64,000 nucleotides of DNA from Hyposmocoma kahamanoa (Eukaryota > Arthropoda > Insecta > Lepidoptera > Cosmopterigidae): the NCBI RefSeq assembly GCF_003589595.1, contig NW_020653945.1, positions 24,226,361-24,290,360 on the forward strand, written 5' to 3'. The position numbers and the translations under genes were made by a program. Positions 55,601 through 64,000 of this stretch are shown in pieces. The first letter of the stretch is position 1, and each line of letters starts with the position of its first letter. The notes below the pieces were generated by a model, which had not been told where the DNA came from, searched no databases, and was given only the letters and a program-made list of their open reading frames with translations.

Positions 55601-56029
55601 TAAAGATTTACAAGTTTGTGTTGCCAAACATGCCAAGCAATTACGTGTCACTTTAATTTTAGATTTTGCGTTTTCTATTTTGAAATTTAACTTTTTAATG
55701 TATTCGCAATCGGATGAACAATGAAAAAACTTACAATCATGAATGGGTAAAACATGAGCATGGCCATGACTTAAATTCTTCTTTACTTAGTAAGTCAAAT
55801 AATTTATCTAAAATATTGTTTCCTACAAACGAACGGAAATTCTTCTTAAAATGGACTTTACAGTATTTACTACTGTAAAGCTAGCTCATTACAGTATTTA
55901 ACAAAATTGTTTATGTATGCCGTTATATTATATACATACATCTAGTTTCGTAGAACGCTGAACGTGAAAAAATATGTTAAGATACGCACAACCCTTAGCG
56001 CCCAATACAGCAAACTAAGAGTGTGTTTG

Positions 56030-56110
56030 CAGGACGCGGCCCGCGCCGCCCGACCCCCCGTGAGTATCCCGCCTCTGCTTAGCGTAAGTAGGTACATTCT
56101 GAAAACCCAG
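56030..56110 (+). pseudogene. Decayed copy of the 12660 exon
   Basis: The sequence GCAAACTAAG.GTGTTTGCAGGA.GCGGCC..C..CGCCCGAC runs parallel to 12640-12725, and sequence 300 nt upstream (AAACATGAGNATGGCC) also matches 12440. The copy has an in-frame stop and lost Cys, so it is not functional. Longer ORFs over it are in other frames. Confidence 0.55.
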
Positions 56111-56219
56111 TACATTTTGAAGACTATGCGTGATACCTTTTTACAGATTATTGTAGAACTACTCCGCACGTGCAGATTTCCATCAGAAGTTTTGCTTTAC
56201 ATGAGTATATTATGAGTTC

Positions 56220-57471
56220 AGTACGTCCCAAGGGTTGGACCATCTGATTGCAAAGCAAGCGCTCTTTCGACCAGGCTACGGAAGCAAATACGTCAGTGGC
56301 ATGTTCTGTTTCGTGATTTATTTATTAATAGCTTAAGGAAACCTTCTGTGCAACGTCTCTTAGTATGCCACGTAAATGAATAAATAACCTATTACTTCAC
56401 TACAATGTTTTTAATCGTAAAACACTGTAATATATTTAAACATGGTTATTTGCGCAATACTAACAACCTTGCAAGACTATATTACTTAATATCATAAACA
56501 ACAACTTAAGTGTTCCATGACTTTTACTAATTCTTTAGTCTTTAGTTTTGTGCAAAAATGAATAGACCGCTTTAGCGGTGATAACTCTGTGCGGTAACAA
56601 AAGAAAGCGCTAACGTAAATACCAGACCGATGCAAGTCGCTGGGGCAGGGGTGGGAATCCTCAGGACTTGCATGTTTGAACAATTTTTTTTTTTAAACAA
56701 TCGTTATTAAGCCTTTTTTGGCAATTACAATATTTTTGCTATCTCTATCTAAGGATTTATGAGAGAAATATGACGATGATGTACATACCTACTATATTGG
56801 TTACAGTAAGAAGTGGGGTCGCTTACGTTATGATATTTTAATATTGATTTTGTCGGTTACACTAAAATTTAAAAAACAGTTGAAGTAATGATAAACTTAG
56901 CGTTTGCTATAACTATGAAATTATATGTATATGTATATCCTAGCTATGGCTCGGTAATATCCTATCAAGGTCCCGCAAAGTTAAGTGTAATTGAGGTTGT
57001 CTATTAATAGAAATTACTTTGCTACATTTGTTTGCCAGTTACAAAAGAAATAAATAAAATTTTGCATGAATACATTTCAAAAATTGAAGACTTTGGTGGT
57101 CCAACGATTGGACCAGTAAGATCAATTTGAGATATTAACTTTTCCGAATTGGTTATCGTTTGAGTGTTCTGGATAGTACCAATTTTTTTGTTTGGCATCA
57201 GGAAATTCGTATAACTGTTTTAAAAAAAAATGTCACTGAGAATGTAAGACGTTGGGAAGGCAATTTAGAAAGGCTGGACACGTTGTAACGTACCACGTGT
57301 TAAAGCATACGCGTGACATTTGAGAAAGGTCCCCTTGGCTTCTTATGCTTATTCTTATACTTATGCTTATTTCGCTTTCCTTATACAGTGATAGCTATAA
57401 AATATTTATACAAATGTAATAATAATGGAGTCATTTTTTTATCTTCATTTTTTATCTCAATAATTTAATTT
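56220..57471. other. No supported gene
   Basis: AT-rich spacer with short frames only. GGTTGGACCATCTGATTGC near 56235 resembles a SINE head. Confidence 0.45.
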
Positions 57472-57688
57472 AACTGCCTCCGTGGCCGTACCGTACCATG
57501 TCGGACTGCCATGCAGAGGTCCCGGGTTCGATTCCAATATAAAAAAAAATATTTGTATGGCCTGCATTTATTTCTCTCGTGATTTTGGGTGTAATTTGTT
57601 TATGTGTGTGTCCATGGCACCCGCGATACAGTGTTTTCCTAGAGTGGGGTTATGAGTGTATGTGCGCGTTATTATTAAAAAAAAACTG
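57472..57688 (+). mobile_element. SINE family 2, copy 2
   Basis: ACTGCCTCCGTGGCCGTACC head, GGTTCGATTCC B-box, the same body and a poly-A-like end. Confidence 0.8.
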
Positions 57689-57894
57689 AAACATATTTTC
57701 TTAAAATGCATTAAATAAGATGAATCACTGACGTCACAAGTTTTGTGAACACGTAATTTCTGTTAAGAAGATTTCATCACCCATTAACCGATTTCAATAA
57801 CAATTGACAAATAGATGTAAATCCACAAATTTTAGAGGGCAGTTTCTTTTGTTGATTAGTAAGTCTCAATTTTTTTAATTATATCAAGTGACGG

Positions 57895-58175
57895 GTCGAA
57901 CAGGTCGCGTGCCTGATGGTAAGTTACGCGCCTGTCCATCACAGTTGCAGTGCCACTAAGAGATTTAAATCGCAAAGATCTGAGGGGCACTGCCACTGCG
58001 CCCGCCACCCCGAGACACATAAGTTGATAAGTCCCATGTGCCTGTAATTTCACCAGCAACCTTACCCTTCTAAGCCGGAATGCAATAATGCTAACATTAC
58101 TGCTTGGCGGCACAAATAGGTAAGGTGGCAGTACTTTCCTGGACGAACTCTTACGCAAGGAGTTCTACTGCTACT
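57895..58175 (+). repeat. Dispersed repeat family 5, best copy
   Basis: AAGTGACGGGTCGAACAGGT start, GTTGCAGTGCCACT, TTTAAATCGCAAAGATCTGA, CACTGCGCCCGCCACCC, CCTGTAATTTCACCAGC. The same string recurs at 2970-3200, 32036-32155, 38320-38560, 39305-39530 and 46290-46530, and reversed at 25145-25445, 46600-46800, 47110-47230, 53390-53580, 54120-54320 and 54665-54895. Confidence 0.7.
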
Positions 58176-58334
58176 AATATATACTGTTATAATAAAAAAT
58201 ATCCAATCGTGTTGGATTCATCGCACCACTTAACAAGGCTTATATTTAAAGGTGAGCGTATACGCACCTTGCACGCTGGCCGCCAATCGCAAAAAAAAGG
58301 AAGGTGCGTCGCGTGACTCATTTTAAGTACCTGT

Positions 58335-58665
58335 GTGCGCTGCCGTCGAATACAACCTAAAGCGCAATGCCCAAAAATGTGTCATCTAGGTGCTATCCCT
58401 GCGACTAATTCCAAACTTTCCTCTTACATCAATGGGATTAGAATTTGCAGACCCCTTTCAACTTATAAATGGAAAAGACCGTGGCGCCAAATTAATAAAG
58501 TCTTAGAAGCGATGATTGATCCAGCAAAATACGTTTTTATCATGATCTTTAGACGATTTGTTACTCATAGAGGAAAGCCAGTCGAAGTGTTTTGTGACAA
58601 TGACCATAATTTTGTTGCAGCTGATTAGGAATTGTCAAATTTTTTTAAACATTGTAACGTTTACT
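58335..58665 (+). pseudogene. BEL/Pao-like integrase fragment
   Basis: Reads IFRRFVTHRGKPVEVFCDND, HNFVAAD, then ELSNFFKHCNV after a stop: the R.FV..RG.P..I.SDNG.NF.GA motif of the integrase core in BEL/Pao LTR retrotransposons. No LTRs or other domains are seen. Confidence 0.6.
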
Positions 58666-58744
58666 AAATTTTTATTGAATTGATATTCAATTATTTTTTT
58701 GTGAAATTACTGCACTAGTTTGTTATAATTATTAATACAAATTT

Positions 58745-58964
58745 TAACTGCCTCCGTGGCCGAACGGTTACCATGCCGGACTGCCACGCAGAGGTCCCAG
58801 GTTCGATTCCCGGGCCGAGAGAAATAGTTGTATGGCCTACAATTATGTCTCTCGTGAGTTTGGGTGTAATTTGTGGTTGTCTATGTGTGTGTCAATGGCA
58901 CCCGCGACACAGGGTTTCCCTAGTGCGGGGCTATGTTGAGTGTGTGCGTTAAGAAAAAAAAAAA
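58745..58964 (+). mobile_element. SINE family 2, copy 3
   Basis: The best preserved copy: TGGCCGAACGGTTACCATGC A-box region, AGGTTCGATTCCCGGG B-box, body and poly-A. Directly followed by a family 3 SINE. Confidence 0.85.
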
Positions 58965-58969
58965 TGTCG

Positions 58970-59285
58970 AACACTCAGAAAAAATCCTTCGATCCGGCCT
59001 GATTCGAACCGACGTCTTCTAGCTTATCATGCCAGACGCTATACCAACTAAGCAGCAGAACGAACCAGCGGACCTCACGAATTTTTCTGTGTGCTTGCGT
59101 TGTGTCTTTGTATTTGGTTTATCAACGACTTTTTAGTCACAGCGCCATCTATGAGAAATCTATGAAAGATTTATCACCCAGCTAGTACCTTTACAGCTAC
59201 CAGCCCTGGCGAGAGATGTCGCTATTCACTTTATTTTAAATTTTTATTGAATTGATATACAATTATTTTTTGTGAAATTACCCCA
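58970..59285 (-). mobile_element. SINE family 3, copy 3
   Basis: Head GATTCGAACCGACGTCTTCT on +, then the body GCGCCATCTATGAGAAATC. A rearranged further piece continues to about 59445. Confidence 0.75.
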
Positions 59286-59445
59286 CTAGTTTCTTATAAT
59301 TATTAATACAAAGATCGAACACTCAGAAAAAAATCGTTGGTATGGCATCTGGCCCGGTAAGCTAGAAGAAGTCAGTTGGAATCCGGCCGGATCGAAGGAA
59401 TTTTTCCGGATTTTCGACCTTTGTATTAATAATTAATGTAACGTT

Positions 59446-60281
59446 TCTTTATCTGAATTTTCCCAAGAAGGCGTAAAGTTCAATTTTATCATTACCTACA
59501 CTACATCATCAACTCACTGTTGAAGAGCAGGATTCAAAAAAAATTGCAATGGCAGTTAGTTGAACAGTAGCTCAATGGTTGGTCACTGACAATACACTAC
59601 TCTAAATTTTTAGCAGAATACCAAACGTACAAAATCCTGCCATTGACACTCTATCTTTACTCTATACTCGAGGTGATTTAAAATTCGCAAACTTGGAGCC
59701 CAGATAATAAGCACTGACGGATGTTGTTTTGCCAGTTACGTAATGAAATAATATAATGGCAACTACAACAACAACAAAAACAGGAAAATAAAAAAGAATA
59801 ACATACATACAATTAGGGTCAAGAAACCATACTCTAAATAACATAAGATCTGACTTGAAGTGTTTGTTTAGGTGCCAAAGAAAGTTCTGATCAAGTTTTA
59901 GGCAATTTACTTAAGTAAAATGGAGTTTAAAAACTAAACAGTACTATTTTCTTTGTCAGCTAAAGTGATCAAAGCAAATTAGTAAAGAGTGCGTTAGGGA
60001 CAGTTTAGCGTAGGACTGTTAAATTCTTAAAATTTTGTTTTCAACTTGACGGTCTTCAAGGGTAACATGGGATCTATCACATTTCCATTTACATATTGCT
60101 CACAGCCGGAAATGAGCCATCCGAATGCGACGGTTCGGCTGTGTCCGCCTTATTTCGGAATTGTAGGAGCGGGCTTATTCCCTAAAGTTGACGGCATCTA
60201 TTTTGCGTAATATGCAAAGGGTACACGATTCTACTTCTGTCATACAAATTTTTCAGGAGTCTGAGCGTCTTGCGTCTTGCT
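59446..60281. other. No supported gene
   Basis: Between SINE scraps and the LINE 3' end; nothing recognised. Confidence 0.5.
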
Positions 60282-60509
60282 GTAGTCAAAGTCAAAGTCA
60301 AAGATTATTTATTCCATAGGTAAAATAAATTTACACTTGAAAACGTCACATTTAAGCTACTGCTCGTTCACTACGCTGACCTCCCTGAGAAGAACGAGCA
60401 AGAAACTCTAGGGATTGCTCTTTTCAAATAAACTTAAATGCTATGGAATACACTTTGAATCAAATTTGTGTGGATTCTGGAGCCATGTCGTCTTTCCATA
60501 CATCTTTAT

Positions 60510-63350
60510 CTAACACGTAGTCTTCAATTTTGTAATATGTTTTTCGATCAAAATATTTTTAATGTAGTTTTTAAACTTAGGAAATGATAAACTTAATATA
60601 TGCTCCGGAATCTTATTGTAAAAACGTATACAGTTCCCCATAAAAGAGTTGTTTACCTTGGTTAAATGAAGTCGTGGTACCATGAGTTTGGACTTAGCTC
60701 TAAGGTTAATATTATGGATATCTTCTTTCTTATTGAAATTATGTATATTTTTACGGACCTATAAAATATTTGAGTAAATGTACTGTGATGCCACAGTCAT
60801 GATACCAGTCTCCTTAAACTTTTCTCTGAGAGAGACCCGATAGCCTAGACGGTACACAGAACGAATCGCTCGTTTTTGCAATACAAATATGGTTTGAATA
60901 TCTGCCGCTTTACCGCACATGAGAATCCCGTAGGACATTATACTACGGAAGTAACTAAAGTAAACTAGTCTAGCAGTACTAACATCGGTAAGCTCACGTA
61001 TTCTGCGGACTGCGTATGCAGCGGAGCTTAATCTGTTGGCCAGGGACGATATATGTGGAAACCACTGAAGTTTACTATCTAAGGTCACTCCCAAGAAGAC
61101 TGCTTTATTAACAAGGTCTAACTTTTCTCCGTTTATTTCTATGCTTGGACTAGTCGATTTTACGTTAGGTAATTCAAATTTAACACATTTTGTCTTCTTG
61201 GCATTAAGCAATAAATTGTTAGCATTAAACCAATAAACTACCTTAGAGAGGGTATCATTAATACGGTCATAGTTAATGTCACGTCTGTCTGTTTTAAAAA
61301 TCAAGGATGTGTCATCAGCAAACAACACTATTTCGCAATGGTTCTTAACAAAGAATGGCAGATCATTAATATAAATCAGAAATAAGAAAGGTCCAAGTAT
61401 TGAGCCCTGCGGAACACCCATTTTTACTGGAGAACCCAAAGAAGTCACTCCATTTATGTCTACTTTCTGAATTCTACCGTTGAGATATGACGAGACAAGT
61501 TTCGACGCCTTGCCCTTTACACCGTAATGTTCCAGCTTCCTAATAAGAGTATTATGATCAACGCAATCAAATGCCTTTGAGAGGTCACAGAAAACACCAA
61601 TAGCGTACTGCGACCTTTCCTAAGCATCAAAGATGTGTTTTAGTAACGCTACCCCCACATCGCTAGTCGATCTACCACTAGTAAACCCGTATTGTTCACT
61701 ATGAAAAATATGATTCCTACCGAAATAGGACAGTAATTGAGTTAGCATAACCTTTTCGAATATTTTACTTAAAGCTGGTAAAATTGAAATGGGCCTATAG
61801 TTGCTAGGATCAACTTTCCTACCGCTTTTGAATAAGGGAATAACCTTGCTGTATTTCATTAAATCGGGAAAAACACCTTCGTCAACGCACCTATTGAAAG
61901 CTACAGCTAACTGTGGGGAAATGAGATTAATAACAGAGTCTATAACTTTAGTTGATATGCCCCAGAGATCTTCAGTTTTTTTAACATGTATTGACTTAAA
62001 AGCTTTTATGATATCTTGTGGATTAACATGACGAAAATTAAATAAACTGCCACAAACGTTAACATTTTCCTTTAGGAGATCAATAGCAAGTGAAAGGGAG
62101 GAGTTTAATGATTTTGTAGTGTTCACAGCAATTTCCGAAAAGAACGATTCAAAAGCTTGGGCTACTTTATCTTTAGATTTTATAAGTTTGCTGTCTAATT
62201 CTAAAACTATATCTCTATCGTGTAGTTTAACCTTGCCTGACTCTTTATTTATTATGCTCCAAGTAGTTTTAGATTTATTTATCGATTGTCTAATTTTGTC
62301 GCTGTGAAACTTAACCTTAGCAGCTACACAAAACTTTTTTAAATATTTTCGAATAAATTCTAACATATTCTATGAAATTGGAATTAGTATTATAGGTTTT
62401 CATTGCATATAGCTCATACAAACGAGACCTACTCTTATGAATACCTACTGTTGCCCAGTCGTTGAATTTAGTCTCTCTATGGAAAGTTAATGTTTTCGAT
62501 TTAAATATATTGTAAAATTCATTTTTAATTAAACCAAAAATCGTGTTATATAAAGTATTTGGATCCTCCGGTATATGGGATAGGGAATTTAAACTATTGC
62601 CGATATTATTTTGAAATCTAATTATTCGTTCTGTGGTAATCGGTCTGCAGAGAAATTGGTCTACCTTCTTGCTCATTTTACAATTAAAAGAAGCCAATTG
62701 GCCACTATAGTCGGATCTTAAGCAATTTATTATTGATTTAGACACTGCGTCTGTGTTACAAAAGATGTTATCAATACAAGTAGAAGAGGAGGCAGTAGTG
62801 CGAGTTGGTTCTAAAAAAAGATTAATCAAGTTTAAACTTTGAATTAAATTAATGAGTCTTACAGAAGTAGAACAGTTTTCCAACAGGTTTACATTGAAAT
62901 GTCCACATATTACTACGTTTTTTTTTGGTTGGAAAAATCCGCTTTAAACTGTCTTCCATAATTAATTCAAACTCGTTAAAATTAGCAGATGGGGGCCTGT
63001 ATACACATAAGACGACAAACTGATCCAATTCCACACATGAAATCTCAATAGTTCGTTCAGTAGAAAGATTTGTGATATCCTTACGCTCTTTAAATTTTAG
63101 GTTACGCTTAGTAATAATAATGGATCCGCCTCTACTTAAGCTCTTTCTTATGAACGAACTGACTATTACATAATTTTCTATATTGTTAATGGCTTCGTAA
63201 TCTTTCAGCCAGTGTTCTGCAACACAAAACACGTCAACAGAAATATCGTGTAAAAAAAGACTTATTTCTAATGTTTTGCCAGAAAAGCCTTGAATATTTT
63301 GATGTACTATATGGAAACGATTAGACTTTTCTGTTGTCGTGTTTTTCAGT
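60510..63350 (-). pseudogene. LINE ORF2: endonuclease and reverse transcriptase, broken
   Basis: Minus strand. The endonuclease begins near 63330 (HQNIQGFSGK, VAEHWLKDYE, RGGSIIITKR, VYRPPSANFNEF); a frameshift in a homopolymer near 62920 breaks it. The RT reads VIPLFKSGRKVDPSNYRPIS, CDLSKAFDCVDH, GVPQGSILGPFLF and FADDTS (active site near 61311-61322). In-frame stops at about 61620 and 60759 interrupt; the frame then goes on to the true end at 60510. Confidence 0.85.
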
Positions 63351-64000
63351 TTAAATTATGGTTAGTAAAAAGTATACTGTTGCTACTTAAAGTAGGAGCA
63401 TTGTCGTGGGACTGTGTTATATCTTCTATAACAGCGTCCTTAATATTAAAAGATAGCAAACTAGCTATATGTCTTAGATACCTTAGGGGTAAAAGTAAAT
63501 TATCCTCAAAAAGTTTGAAGTTCCTTACGAACTTATTAATGTCAAAACAAAATATAACGTCACTATGACGGCAAGTCAAATTATGAATGTGCGAATTTAT
63601 GTTATATATATACTTATTACGAGCGATGCCTAAGTTAGAGCAGTAAGGGAATGCACTTAGTATGAATTTACACCCACACTTCTCATGAATTCTCAAGAAC
63701 ACGTCAATGCTACTTACTATTTACTTCTTTTTTACTAATGTTAGTATTATCACCTATCATAAGAATCACTGTTGTATATTTATCAAAGTTGCAATCACTT
63801 AACAGTGTAATAATTTAACTAAAAGTAGCTCCTGGATAGCAATAGTTGACTACCCTTTGTTTTAAGTGGTTACTAAGGTGGTGGCCTAGTCCTACGCCTA
63901 TTTTATCAGAAAAAACTACCGTTCTTTTGGATGGCCTGGTCGGAGTTCTAATAGTCTTGGTTGACCGTTGACTGTAGTAGTGTGTAGATTTCAGAGTTAC
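63346..64000 (-). pseudogene. LINE ORF1: SGNH/esterase-like domain, partial and broken
   Basis: Minus strand. Pieces read VVFSDKIGVGLGHHL, NYCYPGATFS, TTVILMIGDNTNI, and then from 63702 HEKCGCKFILSAFPYCSNLG to SHIHNLTCRHSDVIFCFDIN. This order (an FSD-IG-GL block, PGA, a hydrophobic strand with GDN, ILS) matches SGNH hydrolase-like domains of CR1-type LINE ORF1 proteins. Stops and a shift near 63705-63720 break it. The start is beyond 64000. Confidence 0.6.

Larger units (their letters stand above)
60282..64000 (-). mobile_element. Minus-strand non-LTR retrotransposon (jockey/CR1-like), 5' end beyond window
   Basis: Holds an esterase-like ORF1 and an EN-RT ORF2 on the minus strand. Its 3' end, at 60282-60305 on the plus strand, is a short CTTTGA-type tandem repeat (TCAAAG reads on +), as in CR1-like LINEs that end in a microsatellite rather than poly-A. 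It is not 5'-truncated within the window. Two stops and one frameshift make it inactive. Confidence 0.8.

Noticed and set aside
58745..58815. Possible tRNA gene
   Set aside because: A and B boxes are present but the sequence runs on into the body and poly-A of a SINE with other copies at 3712 and 57472.
1..64000. CRISPR arrays, operons, prokaryotic or viral genomes
   Set aside because: No spaced direct repeats, no gene clusters with short gaps, and abundant spliceosomal introns and insect transposons instead.

Overview
The window looks like AT-rich insect nuclear DNA, most probably from a moth or butterfly (Lepidoptera). Genes are split by long introns with GT-AG borders. The remaining sequence is dense with decayed mariner and Tc1 transposons, piggyBac-like and other short inverted-repeat elements, tRNA-derived SINEs and LINE tails. 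There are no operons, CRISPR arrays or prokaryotic signals. One assembly gap of 10 N lies at 28944-28953.

The core is a pair of neighbouring, same-strand genes for cell-surface proteins, reconstructed here exon by exon. Gene A (13228-33004) has a signal peptide split over two exons, then three immunoglobulin-like domains, each built from a 138-nt 'A' exon (first Cys and Trp) and a 174-204-nt 'B' exon (second Cys), then a short last exon that looks like a GPI-anchor signal. The nine-exon model gives about 385 aa. Gene B (36981-51409) has its own signal peptide, a novel 101-residue module, a Thr/Ser-rich mucin-like stalk, one Ig domain made of the same A+B exon pair, a transmembrane helix, and a cytoplasmic tail with an SH3-type proline motif and several tyrosines; it gives about 463 aa. 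Nearly all introns in both genes are phase 1, so domains can be added or skipped without a frameshift. I do not recognise either gene by name; the roles given are inference.

Layout: 1-8183 is repeat-rich, with two short inverted-repeat elements. 8184-8411 is a possible Cys-rich coding exon. 11020-12308 is a dead mariner. 12660-12979 is a GC-rich coding exon, probably the last exon of an upstream gene, with a decayed copy near 56030. 13228-33004 is gene A, whose large introns hold a dead Tc1-like element, three complete copies of a 280-bp inverted-repeat element plus a shorter deleted one, and LINE scraps; its distal part (26.3-32.1 kb) is a tandem exon-pair duplication with an inverted copy next to the N gap. 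33.0-36.9 kb is intergenic with a piggyBac-like element flanked by TTAA. 36981-51409 is gene B. 51.7-60.3 kb is repeats: LINE and BEL/Pao scraps and SINEs. 60282-64000 is a minus-strand LINE with an esterase-like ORF1 and an EN-RT ORF2, broken by stops and a frameshift and running off the window end.

If the two main genes work together, the simplest picture is a GPI-anchored, three-Ig ligand or receptor beside a paralogous single-Ig transmembrane receptor that can signal. That is a hypothesis from architecture and adjacency only.
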